DNA of 64,000 nt from Mesorhizobium sp. SOD10. GTDB taxonomy: Bacteria > Pseudomonadota > Alphaproteobacteria > Rhizobiales > Rhizobiaceae. Position 1 is the stretch's first letter; each line of letters starts with the position of its first letter. Both the position numbers and the translations under genes were made by a program. Of this stretch, positions 9,352-19,108 are shown one piece after another. The notes beneath the pieces were generated by a model. It did not search any database. It saw only the letters and a program-made list of their open reading frames with translations, and was not told the DNA's origin. The stretch lies in NCBI GenBank assembly GCA_000824805.1, contig CCNA01000012.1, positions 62,001 through 126,000 on the forward strand, written 5' to 3'.

Positions 9352-9627
9352 ATGACGACATTGACGGTCACGGCGCGGGGCCAGGTCACGTTCCGGAAGG
9401 ACGTGCTCAAGCACCTCGGCATCCGGCCCGGCGACAAGATCAGGCTCGACCTTCTGCCCGGCGGGCGGGCGGAGCTGAAAGCCGAACAGGGCAAGGGCTC
9501 CTGGCAAGAGCTGAGCGGGATGCTCAAGGACAAGACGAACGGCGCACGGTTGTCGATCGACGAGATCAACGATGCGATCGCAGAAGCCGGCGCTTCGGGC
9601 GGGATGCGCGGTATCGGGCGCAAGTGA
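9352..9627 (+). CDS. vapB: AbrB/MazE-type antitoxin (VapB-like)
   Basis: 91 residues from ATG 9352, preceded by GGAGG at a good distance; an ATG at 9304 is in frame but lies across the operator. The first 45 residues (TLTVTARGQVTFRKDVLKHL GIRPGDKIRL) are the swapped-hairpin AbrB/SpoVT DNA-binding fold. The C-terminus, with an acidic stretch DEINDAIAEAG, is the likely toxin-neutralising tail. The gene overlaps the PIN toxin gene by 4 bp (GTGA), the classic antitoxin-toxin layout. Confidence 0.85.
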   Translation: MTTLTVTARGQVTFRKDVLKHLGIRPGDKIRLDLLPGGRAELKAEQGKGSWQELSGMLKDKTNGARLSIDEINDAIAEAGASGGMRGIGRK

Positions 9628-10022
9628 AGATCGGCCTCGACACCAACCTGCTGTTGCGCCTTGTCGTCGGAGACGACGAAGCGCAGCAACGGACAGCCGC
9701 CGAGACCCTGGAAAGGGCCGAACTGGTCGCGATCAGCGTTCAGGCCCTCTGCGAGTTCGTTTGGGTGCTGGATAGAAGTTACCGGGTCGCGCGTCCCGAC
9801 ATATCCGCCTCGATCCGCCGCATCCTCGACATGCGCAATGTCGTAGCCAACCGACCGACGATCGAAGCGGGCCTTGCTGTGCTCGACGCCGGTGGCGATT
9901 TCGCGGATGGCGTGATCGCGTTCGACGGTCAGTGGCTCGGTGGCGAAACCTTCGTTTCCTTCGACAGGAAAGCGGCAAAGCTCGTCGAAGGGTCGGGAAC
10001 GCCCACGTTGCTGCTCGAGTGA
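9624..10022 (+). CDS. vapC: PIN-domain toxin ribonuclease (VapC-like)
   Basis: 132 residues with GTG start overlapping the antitoxin stop. The acidic residues of the PIN active site are present: D6 in IGLDTNLLLRLV, E in ALCEFVWVLDRSY, D in DFADGVIAFDG, and the final D in FVSFDRKAAKL. VapC toxins cut RNA (often initiator tRNA or the sarcin-ricin loop) unless bound by VapB. The gene ends 1 bp before the convergent phosphodiesterase gene, so the module was inserted between the iron and ugp operons with almost no spare DNA. Confidence 0.87.
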   Translation: MKIGLDTNLLLRLVVGDDEAQQRTAAETLERAELVAISVQALCEFVWVLDRSYRVARPDISASIRRILDMRNVVANRPTIEAGLAVLDAGGDFADGVIAFDGQWLGGETFVSFDRKAAKLVEGSGTPTLLLE

Positions 10023-10023
10023 T

Positions 10024-10821
10024 CTACCGCACGCGCTGCCCGGTCGCCGGCGACCAGAGCGGCCATTGCTCCAGGAAATCGTGGCTGTGGATGACGACGC
10101 GGGCGCCGTCGATCAGGATGATCGAATAGGCGGGCGGCGCCTGCTCGACAAATTCGTCGCCGACGAGATCGAGCATGAACCGAGCATGCAGGCCGCGCTG
10201 CACCGAGAAGGGAATGCCGGCGACGGTGCCGGCTATGTCGCGGTGGACATGGCCGAAGAAGATGTAGCGGACATTGCCATGGCGGGTCAGCACATCGATG
10301 AGCCGCTGCGGCTGTTCGAGGCCGAGCGGGTCGAGCAGCGTGAGCCCGAGCTCTACCGGCGGATGATGCAGAAAAATATAGGCCGCCTTGCCCGCCGCCT
10401 CGCGAAGCCGTGCGTCGAGCCAGCCAAGCCGGCTGTCGCACAACTCGCCCGTCACGCGGCCTTCCGCCAGACTGTCGAGGAAAATAAGCCGCCCTTCCAG
10501 CGTATCGAAAACCGACTGCACGAAGCCGTTGCCGTCGGTTCCGTTTTCCGGGAAGGCGGCGATGAGGTTGGCGCGCCGGTCGTGATTTCCGGGCAATAGA
10601 CGGTAAGGCACGGTGAGCCGGCTCAGCGCCGCCTTCAGGTCGGCATAGCTCTCGGCCTTTCCGTCATCGGTCAGGTCGCCCGTGAAGATGCAGAGCGTCG
10701 CATCGCTGTGACGTTGATTGATATGATCGATGCATCGATCGAGACGCTCATTCAGGTTTGCGCCATAGCGCATCTCGCGCCGACGGCCGAGATGGACGTC
10801 GGTGACCTGGATTATTTTCAT
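10024..10821 (-). CDS. calcineurin-like metallophosphodiesterase linked to the ugp operon
   Basis: 265 residues of the CpdA/GpdQ class. Metal-binding motifs are complete and in order: DVHLG (residue 8), GDLTDDGK (about 48), GNHDRR (about 77), HHPP (about 152) and GHVHRD (about 192). Class members hydrolyse cyclic nucleotides or glycerophosphodiesters with a bimetal centre. Because it is the last gene after ugpBAEC, 45 bp downstream and same strand, a glycerophosphodiesterase role supplying glycerol-3-phosphate is more likely than cAMP hydrolysis; that is inference from context. Confidence 0.82.
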   Translation of the reverse strand: MKIIQVTDVHLGRRREMRYGANLNERLDRCIDHINQRHSDATLCIFTGDLTDDGKAESYADLKAALSRLTVPYRLLPGNHDRRANLIAAFPENGTDGNGFVQSVFDTLEGRLIFLDSLAEGRVTGELCDSRLGWLDARLREAAGKAAYIFLHHPPVELGLTLLDPLGLEQPQRLIDVLTRHGNVRYIFFGHVHRDIAGTVAGIPFSVQRGLHARFMLDLVGDEFVEQAPPAYSIILIDGARVVIHSHDFLEQWPLWSPATGQRVR

Positions 10822-10866
10822 GCGTGAACCCTCAATCAGTGCTTTCGAAATCGCGGGAAGGATCGC

Positions 10867-11967
<1,101 letters not shown>

Positions 11968-11978
11968 TTCCTGTCTCC

Positions 11979-12893
11979 CTATTTTTCGGTGGCGATCAGG
12001 CCGCGCACGAACCAGCGCTGCATCAGCACAACGACGATCATCGGCGGCACCATGACGATCAGCGTGCCGGCCATGGCGATATGCCATTCCGGCGCGCCGC
12101 CGACATTGGGGATGAGCTGCTTCAGTTCTGTCACCGCCATCGCGTGCGACTGGTCGGTGGTGATAAGCAGCGGCCACAGATACTGGTTCCAGGCCCACAG
12201 GAACATGATGGTGCCGAGCGCCGCCATGTTGTTGCGCGACAGCGGCAGAAGAATATCGACGAAGAAGCGCAGCGCGCCGGCGCCGTCCATGCGCGCCGCC
12301 TCGGTCAATTCGTCCGGCACGGTCAGGAAGAACTGGCGGTAGAGGAACGTGCCGGTGGCGGTGGCGACCAGCGGCAGGATCAGGCCGCTATAGGAATTGA
12401 GCAGTCCCAGGCTGAGCTGGACCTGAACCCCCGATATCTTCTGGATCAGCCAGGAAAGCCCCGTCAGGTCCATGATCGCCTGATAAGGATCGAGAACGTT
12501 GGCGACCACCGCGTAGGTCGGAACGATGCGCACTTCCAGCGGCAGCATCAGCGTGACGAAGATCAGCCAGAAGATCAGCATGCGGCCGGGATAGCGGAAA
12601 TAGACGATCGAGAAGGCCGTCAGCGCCGAGACGATCACTTTGCCGGCGGCGACGCCGAACGCCATGATGAAGGAGTTGAAGAGCTTCGGGCCGAGATCGG
12701 CGGTCGTCCAGGCCGTCTTGATGTTGACCCAGAAATCGCTGCCCGGCAGCAGCGACATCGGCACATCGTTGACGTCCTTCAGATTGTGCGAGGCGGCGAT
12801 CGCCACGATGACGAACGGCGCCACGCAGAATACGAAGCCGGCGAACAGGATCAGATGCGTGAAGAAGTTGAGGATCGGGGTGCGCTCGACCAT
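11979..12893 (-). CDS. ugpE: sn-glycerol-3-phosphate ABC transporter permease
   Basis: 304 residues, six transmembrane segments, starting [10 protein letters not shown] at ATG 12893 with GAGGCGGG upstream; a TTG at 12905 would add four residues. The EAA loop that docks the ATPase reads [20 protein letters not shown]. The gene overlaps nothing but begins 8 bp after ugpA's stop, fitting one transcript for the importer. Confidence 0.92.
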   Translation of the reverse strand: MVERTPILNFFTHLILFAGFVFCVAPFVIVAIAASHNLKDVNDVPMSLLPGSDFWVNIKTAWTTADLGPKLFNSFIMAFGVAAGKVIVSALTAFSIVYFRYPGRMLIFWLIFVTLMLPLEVRIVPTYAVVANVLDPYQAIMDLTGLSWLIQKISGVQVQLSLGLLNSYSGLILPLVATATGTFLYRQFFLTVPDELTEAARMDGAGALRFFVDILLPLSRNNMAALGTIMFLWAWNQYLWPLLITTDQSHAMAVTELKQLIPNVGGAPEWHIAMAGTLIVMVPPMIVVVLMQRWFVRGLIATEK

Positions 12894-12901
12894 GGCCCGC
12901 C

Positions 12902-13786
12902 TCAACGATAATGCACGCGCCGCTCGATGAAGCGGAACTGGACGATGGTCAGCGCGATGATCAAGAACATCAGGATGATGCTCTGCGCGGCGGCGCCCGA
13001 ATAATCTAGGCCTTTGAAGCCGTCGGAATAGATCTTGTAGACCATCAGATTGGTGGCGTTGGCCGGTCCGCCCGCCGTCATGATGTCGACGATGCCGAAG
13101 GAGTCCTGGAAACTCTCGGTGATGTTGATGACCAGCAGGAAGAAGATCGTTGGCGTGATCAGCGGGAACTGGATGTCCCAGAAGCGCCGGATGACGCCGG
13201 AGCCGTCCATGGCGGCCGCCTCGATCAGCGAACGCGGGATCGCCTGGAAGGCGGCGAGGAAGAAGATGAAATTATAGCCGACATATTTCCAGGAAAAGGC
13301 GATGATGATCGAGGCCATCGCGTCGGCGCCGTCGAGGCCGGGGTCCCAGAAGCCCGGCCAGACCTTGTTGACGACGGCCATAAAGCCGGCCTCCGGTGCC
13401 AGGATGAAACGAAACGCCAGCGCCAGGGCCGGCGCTGCAATGCCATAGGGCCAGATCAGCACGACGCGATACAGCCATGAGCCGGCAAGCTGCCGGTCGG
13501 TCAAGGCGGCGAGCACCAGCGCGATGACCATCGCAAGGCCGGTGCTGATGCCGGCGAAGATCATGCTGGCGGTGATGGAATTCCAGTAGTCGGCGTTGGC
13601 GAGGATCGAGCGGAAATTATCGAGCCCGACCCAGATGTTGCCGCCGCCCCAGGGCTGCTGCAGCGTCAGCGACCAGTAAACCGCCTGGCCAGCCGGCCAG
13701 TAGAAGAAGGTGAAGATCAGGATGAGCTGCGGCACCGCGAACAGGATGCCGATCGTCCATCTGCCGAAAGTGACGCGTTTTTCCAT
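12902..13786 (-). CDS. ugpA: sn-glycerol-3-phosphate ABC transporter permease
   Basis: 294 residues, the usual UgpA length when started at MEKRVTFGRW (ATG 13786); an in-frame GTG or ATG upstream at 13810 is less likely. Six membrane segments and the EAA loop EAAAMDGSGVIRRFWDIQFP are visible. It pairs with UgpE to form the membrane channel. Separated from ugpB by 104 bp containing a strong hairpin. Confidence 0.92.
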   Translation of the reverse strand: MEKRVTFGRWTIGILFAVPQLILIFTFFYWPAGQAVYWSLTLQQPWGGGNIWVGLDNFRSILANADYWNSITASMIFAGISTGLAMVIALVLAALTDRQLAGSWLYRVVLIWPYGIAAPALALAFRFILAPEAGFMAVVNKVWPGFWDPGLDGADAMASIIIAFSWKYVGYNFIFFLAAFQAIPRSLIEAAAMDGSGVIRRFWDIQFPLITPTIFFLLVINITESFQDSFGIVDIMTAGGPANATNLMVYKIYSDGFKGLDYSGAAAQSIILMFLIIALTIVQFRFIERRVHYR

Positions 13787-13845
13787 CGATCCACCGATGA
13801 GTGGAACCACCAGCCCGCCCTTGAGGGCAAACCTAGATGTGAAAT

Positions 13846-13874
13846 GGCCGCCCGTCGATTCCCGGCGGGCGGCC
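13846..13874 (-). terminator. stem-loop between ugpB and ugpA
   Basis: GGCCGCCCG (13846-13854) and CGGGCGGCC (13866-13874) form a perfect 9-bp GC-rich stem with an 11-nt loop just after the ugpB stop. There is no T-run, so it probably stabilises the binding-protein mRNA or slows readthrough, as is common after solute-binding protein genes. Confidence 0.6.
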
Positions 13875-13890
13875 GCTCCAACATCCGGGA

Positions 13891-15243
13891 TCAGGGCAGG
13901 GTCTTACCCGGATAGGTCTGCTGGAAGCGCTCGAGGATCGCGTCGCCATTCTTGACCAGCGTGTCGAGGCCTTCCTGCACGCTGACCTTGTTGGCGAAGA
14001 TCGCCTGCATCTGCGTGCCGAACTCGGCGCGGATCTGGGTGAAGTTGCCGAGGCGGATGCCGCGGGTGATCTCGGTCGGCTCCGAAGCGGTCAGGCTCTC
14101 GATCGCGACCTCACGGCCCTTGTAGGGCGCCTTGTCGTAGAAGCCGTTCGACTTCATGAAATCGAAGCCGGACTTCGTCACCGGAATGTAGCCGGTGTTG
14201 GTCGACCAGAACAACGCGGTCTTGGGATCGTGGATGAAGTTGAGGAAGGCGGCCGCGCCCTTGTATTCGGCGCCTGACTTGCCGGACAGAACCCACAGCG
14301 AAGCGCCGCCGACCAGCGAATTCTTGCGCTCGGTGCCGGCATAGACCGGAAGCTCGGCGACATCCCAGTTCATGCCTTCCTTCTGCGTGCGGCCGACCGT
14401 GCCGTGGTCGCCGACCGAGGTCAGGATGACCTGGCAGGTGCCGGTGGCGAAGGCCTGCACCATATCCTGGCCGAGGTCCTTCGACTTGATCTTCACCAGG
14501 CCGGCGTCATACCACTTCTTCAAGTCGGTGACGTACTGGACGAACTTGGTCTTGTTGACTTCGAGACGCGCGTCGAGGCCGTCATAGCCGTTGTTCTTGG
14601 TGGCGATCGGCTGGTTGTGCAGCGCCGAGAACTGCTCCATCAGCTGCCAGCTCTCATTGGCCGAGATGTTGATCGCCATCGGGCAATCATAGCCGGCGTC
14701 CTTCAGCGCCTTGAGGTCGGCGGCCACATCTTCCCAAGTCTTCGGTGCCTCGGTCTTGCCGATCTTGGCGAAGGCGTCCTTGTTCCAATACATCAGCGCC
14801 GTCGACGAGTTGAACGGGAAGGACAGCATCTCGCCCTTCGAGGTCGCGTAATAGCGCGCGATGCCGGGGAAATAGTCGCTGTAGTCGATCTTGTAGCCGT
14901 TCTCTTCCATCAGCTTGTCGGCCGGCTTGTAGGCGCCCGACAGCATCATGGTGGCGGTGCCGACATCATAGACCTGAACGACGGTGGGCTGCTTGCCGGC
15001 GCGGAAGGCGGCGATCGTGTTCTGCAGCGTGGCGTCGTAATTGCCCTGGCTGGTGCAGACGACCTCGTAGTCTTTCTGGGAATCGTTGAAGTTCTTGCAC
15101 AGCGTGTCGACGACGCGGGCGAGGTCGCCCGAAAGACCGAACCAGAAATCGAATTTGACCGGCTCGGCAAAGGCAGGAACCGCGAGCGCGGTGCTGAGCG
15201 CGCCGGCGGCAAGGGCAGCGAAGCCCCGCTTGATGATCGTCAT
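13891..15243 (-). CDS. ugpB: sn-glycerol-3-phosphate periplasmic binding protein
   Basis: 450 residues from the ATG at 15243. The signal peptide ALAAGALSTALAVPAFA/EP ends near residue 26. The mature part opens KFDFWFGLSGDLARVVDTLC, typical of UgpB, and includes the FPFNSSTALMYWNKDAF segment characteristic of UgpB ligand binding. It captures glycerol-3-phosphate in the periplasm and heads the ugpBAEC-phosphodiesterase operon. Rhizobial ugp operons are often phosphate-starvation controlled; only a weak Pho-box-like sequence is visible upstream. Confidence 0.94.
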   Translation of the reverse strand: MTIIKRGFAALAAGALSTALAVPAFAEPVKFDFWFGLSGDLARVVDTLCKNFNDSQKDYEVVCTSQGNYDATLQNTIAAFRAGKQPTVVQVYDVGTATMMLSGAYKPADKLMEENGYKIDYSDYFPGIARYYATSKGEMLSFPFNSSTALMYWNKDAFAKIGKTEAPKTWEDVAADLKALKDAGYDCPMAINISANESWQLMEQFSALHNQPIATKNNGYDGLDARLEVNKTKFVQYVTDLKKWYDAGLVKIKSKDLGQDMVQAFATGTCQVILTSVGDHGTVGRTQKEGMNWDVAELPVYAGTERKNSLVGGASLWVLSGKSGAEYKGAAAFLNFIHDPKTALFWSTNTGYIPVTKSGFDFMKSNGFYDKAPYKGREVAIESLTASEPTEITRGIRLGNFTQIRAEFGTQMQAIFANKVSVQEGLDTLVKNGDAILERFQQTYPGKTLP

Positions 15244-15304
15244 GGTTTTCCCTCTTGAGTGGCAGTGTGACAAGGGTTTTGCGCAAGTCCTTGCCCGCTC
15301 TCAT

Positions 15305-15322
15305 AGAGAAGGTATGTGACAG
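15305..15322 (-). promoter_or_regulatory. weak Pho-box-like sequence upstream of ugpB
   Basis: On the minus strand CTGTCAC (15322-15316) is followed after 4 bp by CTTCTCT (15311-15305). The first half fits the PhoB 7-mer CTGTCAT at six of seven positions; the second half fits poorly. The spacing and position, about 62-80 bp before the ugpB start, are right. The rest of the 238-bp gap to the divergent gene shows nothing else I can name. Confidence 0.25.
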
Positions 15323-15481
15323 TTCTGTTGTGGCCCCTGGACCGGTAAGCGGCCCTGTGGACGGCCGGTCTCTCCTCCCCTGGCAGCGGTCGCGCCGGCA
15401 TGAAAACGTCACATCGGCGCTCTAGAGAGCTAGGGCGCCGCTCAGCGGCGAAAAGACCTCGCTGATTAACCGGCTAACTGG

Positions 15482-16534
15482 ATGAGAGAAGACATGCTGG
15501 TCCCGCAGCTTACGCACGTGCCCGTCGCCGTCCGCAACGCCATGCGGGACGGACCGCGCGACAGCGCCACCCATTTGCGCCACGCGGCGAGCGTTCCCGC
15601 CCTCGGCGAGATCGAGATCGGCGGCCAGGCGGCGCAAGAGAGCGCCGGCGAAAGCTTGACCGTCATGGCCTGGAACGTCGAGCGGCTGCGTCATGTCGAT
15701 GCCGTCGCCGCAACGATCGCCGGCCAGGCGCCGCACGTCGTGCTGCTGTCCGAGGTCGACAAGGGCATGGCGCGCTCCGGCAACAGCCATCTTTTGAGCC
15801 GGCTTGCCGATCGTCTAGGTCATTCCTACGCCTATGGCGTCGAGTTCCTGGAACTCGGCACCGGCAATGAGCCGGAGCAGGCGGCAAATAGCGGCGCCGA
15901 GAACATCGAGGGCTTCCACGGCAACGCCGTAACCAGCGCCGTCCCGCTGCTGCGGCCCTTCCTCGTTCGGCTGGACGCCGCCGGCGCCTGGTTCCTGCCC
16001 GAGCACGGCCAGCCCCGGATCGGCGGCCGCATGGCGCTCGGCGGCCAGGTTATGGTGGGCGAGCGCCGGGTCACCGTCGTTTCGGTGCATCTCGAGAACC
16101 GCACCAATCCCGCCGGCCGCGCCGACCAGACGCGCCACCTCCTTGACGCCATCGACAGATATGACGCGGAAGCGCCGGTCCTGATCGGCGGCGATTTCAA
16201 CACCCTGACCGCCACCTATGAAGAGCGTCACGCCGATCCGGCCGCATGGCAGGCCCGCATTGCCGCCGAACCGGACCGGCTGATGTGCCCCGACCGCCAC
16301 GAGCCCCTCTTCGCCATCATGGCCGAACGTGGATATGACTGGCGCGGCGCCAACGCGTTCGACAAGCCGACGCAGCGGCGCGCGGCCGGCGATGCTACAC
16401 CTGCCGGCCATATCGACTGGTTCTTCACGCGCGGGCTTGCGGCAAGCGCGCCCGCGACGCTGCCGGCGGTGCTGCCGGACGGCAGCCCGAGCGCCGACCA
16501 CGAGGCGCTGGTGGTGACGGTGCGGGTGAGATAG
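15482..16534 (+). CDS. endonuclease/exonuclease/phosphatase family protein
   Basis: 350 residues. The catalytic fold starts near residue 60 and shows the family signature motifs in order: MAWNVERLR, LLSEVDKGMARSGN, SVHLEN, GGDFNTL, HIDWFFTRG and SADHEALV. Members cut nucleic acids or phosphoesters using a Mg ion held by the N, E, D, N and H residues of these motifs; the substrate cannot be told. The first 55 residues are outside the fold and carry no signal peptide. It is divergent from ugpB, so a role in phosphate-ester use is possible but unproven. Confidence 0.82.
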   Translation: MREDMLVPQLTHVPVAVRNAMRDGPRDSATHLRHAASVPALGEIEIGGQAAQESAGESLTVMAWNVERLRHVDAVAATIAGQAPHVVLLSEVDKGMARSGNSHLLSRLADRLGHSYAYGVEFLELGTGNEPEQAANSGAENIEGFHGNAVTSAVPLLRPFLVRLDAAGAWFLPEHGQPRIGGRMALGGQVMVGERRVTVVSVHLENRTNPAGRADQTRHLLDAIDRYDAEAPVLIGGDFNTLTATYEERHADPAAWQARIAAEPDRLMCPDRHEPLFAIMAERGYDWRGANAFDKPTQRRAAGDATPAGHIDWFFTRGLAASAPATLPAVLPDGSPSADHEALVVTVRVR

Positions 16535-16543
16535 CGATCGCGA

Positions 16544-17227
16544 TCAGGGTTCGAGCGCCGCTTCCACCAGCCGCTTGGCGTCCGGGCTCGACCATTCGGC
16601 CGGGCCGTTCATATGCGCGATCAGGCAGCCATCGGAGTCGATCAGCATGGTCACGGGAAGTCCGAGCGCCAGCCCGCGCGTCTTCGCTTCGTTGAACAGC
16701 GCGATCGTGGGGTCTCGGTAGAAGCCGAGCGTTTGAACGCCGATCTCCTTGAGGAACTTCTTCGGCTTCGTGTCGTCGCCGGTGTCGACATTGACCGCGA
16801 TGACCTCGAAGGCATTGCTGCCCTTTTCCTTCTGCAGCGTATCGAGCGCCGGCATCTCGGCGCGGCATGGCGCGCACCATGTCGCCCACAGATTGAGCAG
16901 CACCGTCTTGCCGGCATGGTCGGCAATCGTCATCGGCTTGCCGTCGGGACCGTTGAAGGCAAGGCTCTTCAGCGATTGCGGCGGATCGGCCGGCTGCAGT
17001 GCCGCGACCTGGCCGACGGCCTTCGAAGCGACACTCTTGGCCCGGTCGGCCTTGGCCGCGCAGGCGGCATCGTCCGTGCCGGCGGCAGCGGCGACCTTCT
17101 CCGGCGCGTTGTTGCCAGAACCGCTCTCGCTGACATATACCGCGACCGCGCCGGCCAGCACGCCCGCCACCAAGGCGGCGAGGATGAGGCGCGTAGCCGG
17201 AAAAAAGAACCTATTGCCGTCTGCCAT
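16544..17227 (-). CDS. tlpA: TlpA-like membrane-anchored thioredoxin-family protein
   Basis: 227 residues beginning [14 protein letters not shown], with one N-terminal membrane anchor at about residues 12-32 and a periplasmic thioredoxin fold. The redox motif WCAPC has cysteines at 118 and 121, in context [16 protein letters not shown]; the cis-proline segment [10 protein letters not shown] follows. TlpA proteins reduce apo-cytochrome or copper-site cysteines during cytochrome oxidase assembly. An alanine-rich linker with two more cysteines follows the anchor. Its start is only 33 bp from the divergent argH start. Confidence 0.88.
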   Translation of the reverse strand: MADGNRFFFPATRLILAALVAGVLAGAVAVYVSESGSGNNAPEKVAAAAGTDDAACAAKADRAKSVASKAVGQVAALQPADPPQSLKSLAFNGPDGKPMTIADHAGKTVLLNLWATWCAPCRAEMPALDTLQKEKGSNAFEVIAVNVDTGDDTKPKKFLKEIGVQTLGFYRDPTIALFNEAKTRGLALGLPVTMLIDSDGCLIAHMNGPAEWSSPDAKRLVEAALEP

Positions 17228-17260
17228 TTTCAAAACTGCTCCGGAGCACGGGTTATAGCG

Positions 17261-18661
17261 ATGAGCGACAAGAAGGCCAGCAACCAGATGTGGGGCGGAC
17301 GTTTTGCCTCGGGTCCGGCCGCGATCATGGAAGCGATCAACGCGTCGATCGGCTTCGACCGCAAGCTCTACGCGCAGGACATAAGCGGATCGATCGCCCA
17401 TAGCGAGATGTTGGCTGAAACGGGCATTATTTCGGCGTCCGATCAAGAAAAAATCGCTCACGGGCTGAACACGATCCTGAAAGAGATCGAGGCCGGCACG
17501 TTCGAATTCTCGACCAAGCTCGAAGACATCCACATGAATGTCGAGGCCCGCCTTGCCGACCTGATCGGCCCGGCGGCGGGACGCTTGCACACCGCCCGCT
17601 CGCGCAACGACCAGGTGGCGGTCGATCTCCGGCTCTGGGTCAAGCAGGAATGCCAGCGCGTGGCCCGGGCCTTGAAGGACCTGATCGCTGCGTTCCTCGA
17701 ACGCGCCGAGGAGCATGCGGCGACCGTCATGCCCGGCTTCACCCATATGCAGGCGGCCCAGCCGGTGACCTTCGGCCATCACTGCATGGCCTATGTCGAG
17801 ATGTTCGGCCGCGACCTCTCGCGCGTCCGCGATGCCATCGAGCGCATGGATGAAAGCCCGCTGGGCGCGGCGGCCCTTGCCGGCACCAGCTTTTCCATCG
17901 ACCGCCACCTGACGGCCCGGGCGCTCGGTTTCCGCGAGCCGACGCGCAATTCGCTGGACAGCGTCTCGGACCGCGATTTCGCGCTCGAATTCCTCTCGAT
18001 CGCCGCGATCTGCGCGACGCACCTCTCCAGGCTCGCCGAGGAGATCATCATCTGGTCGACGCCGCAATTCGGCTTCATCCGCCTGTCGGACAGCTTCTCC
18101 ACCGGTTCCTCGATCATGCCGCAGAAGAAGAATCCGGACGCCGCCGAGCTGGTGCGCGGCAAGACCGGCCGCGTCAACGGCCATCTCGTCGGCCTGCTGA
18201 CCGTGATGAAGGGCATGCCGCTGACCTATGGCAAGGACATGCAGGAGGACAAGGAAGCGGTCTTCGACGCCGCCGAGACGCTCGACCTGATGCTGGCGGC
18301 GACGACCGGCATGGTGCGCGACATGACCGTCAACGCCGCTGCCATGAAGAAGGCCGCCGGCGCCGGTCACGCCACGGCGACCGACCTTGCCGACTGGCTG
18401 GTGCGCAATCTCGGCCTCCCCTTCCGCGAGGCGCACCATGTCACCGGCCGCGCCGTGGCGCTCGCCGAGGAAAAGAAGGTCGGCCTGGAGAAGCTCTCGC
18501 TGGACGACCTGCGCTCGATCCATCCCGGCATCACGGAAGACATCTTTTCGGTGCTTGCCGTGCAGAATTCGGTGAAGAGCCGCACAAGCTTCGGCGGCAC
18601 CGCGCCGTCGGAAGTGCGAAAGCAGATCCGCTATTGGAAGAAGCGGCTCGCCAAGGCTTAA
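17261..18661 (+). CDS. argH: argininosuccinate lyase
   Basis: 466 residues, full length. It splits argininosuccinate into arginine and fumarate, the last step of arginine synthesis. The fumarase/aspartase superfamily signature [12 protein letters not shown] is at about residue 283, and the other conserved regions [10 protein letters not shown] (about 110) and [11 protein letters not shown] (about 160) are intact. ATG 17261 gives the family start [16 protein letters not shown]. The last base of the stop codon is the first base of a tandem foldback repeat. Confidence 0.97.
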   Translation: MSDKKASNQMWGGRFASGPAAIMEAINASIGFDRKLYAQDISGSIAHSEMLAETGIISASDQEKIAHGLNTILKEIEAGTFEFSTKLEDIHMNVEARLADLIGPAAGRLHTARSRNDQVAVDLRLWVKQECQRVARALKDLIAAFLERAEEHAATVMPGFTHMQAAQPVTFGHHCMAYVEMFGRDLSRVRDAIERMDESPLGAAALAGTSFSIDRHLTARALGFREPTRNSLDSVSDRDFALEFLSIAAICATHLSRLAEEIIIWSTPQFGFIRLSDSFSTGSSIMPQKKNPDAAELVRGKTGRVNGHLVGLLTVMKGMPLTYGKDMQEDKEAVFDAAETLDLMLAATTGMVRDMTVNAAAMKKAAGAGHATATDLADWLVRNLGLPFREAHHVTGRAVALAEEKKVGLEKLSLDDLRSIHPGITEDIFSVLAVQNSVKSRTSFGGTAPSEVRKQIRYWKKRLAKA

Positions 18662-18766
18662 TGCATGTCGCCCAGAAGTGTGTAGCGGTTCTGGGGCAAC
18701 GACATGCATCAAAACAAATGCATGTCGCCCAGACGTGTGCAGCGGTTCTGGGACAACGACATGCAT
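18661..18766 (+). repeat. foldback repeat, family 1, two tandem copies
   Basis: Two copies at 18661-18709 and 18718-18766 (period 57 bp, spacer CAAAACAA). Each has outer arms ATGCATGTCG/CGACATGCAT, an inner arm pair CCCAGAA/TTCTGGG (the second copy has CCCAGAC), and a conserved loop GTGTGTAGCGG. The loop and layout recur at 32201, 36048, 49580 and 53800 with different arms. The first base is the last base of the argH stop codon. Confidence 0.9.
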
Positions 18767-18847
18767 CAAAGCAATTGCCGGGATGCAAAGCGCCGAAAAC
18801 TCGGCTAAAAGCGGCGGCACAATAAACAGTTTCGAACGGATGGATCG

Positions 18848-19054
18848 ATGACCCGTAGCAGGATTTTGGTGACGCTGGCGCTGCTGGCAGCGGTTGTCAC
18901 CGTCACGGGCTGCGGCAGGAAGACCGGCCTCGACACGCCTTATGAGGCGGCGGTGCAGGCGCGCAAGGATGCGGAAAAAGCCAAGCAGCCGGTGCCGCCC
19001 GAGCCGGAAAAACCGGTCAAGGACAGGAAATTCATTCTCGATCCCCTGCTCTAG
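18848..19054 (+). CDS. lptM: LptM-like small lipoprotein
   Basis: 68 residues with a lipoprotein signal: hydrophobic stretch ILVTLALLAAVVTVTGC, lipobox VTGC with the lipidated cysteine at residue 22, then GRKTGLDTPYEA. The CGxKxxLxxP pattern directly after the lipobox is the YifL/LptM mark. LptM helps LptD disulfide maturation at the outer membrane in enterobacteria; here only the family is clear. It lies 54 bp before lysA and 82 bp after the tandem repeat, in the order argH-lptM-lysA common in Rhizobiales. Confidence 0.8.
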   Translation: MTRSRILVTLALLAAVVTVTGCGRKTGLDTPYEAAVQARKDAEKAKQPVPPEPEKPVKDRKFILDPLL

Positions 19055-19108
19055 AGCCGATGAGATCGATCGATCTCATCGAGCTTCAACTTTCCGGAAC
19101 CGATACCC

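Noticed and set aside
18661..18766. Tandem repeat as a CRISPR array
   Set aside because: Only two units, internally palindromic, with an 8-bp spacer and no cas genes nearby.
17228..18820. Minus-strand extension of the tlpA frame through argH
   Set aside because: The extension is antisense to argH; the TlpA N-terminal anchor defines the start at 17227.
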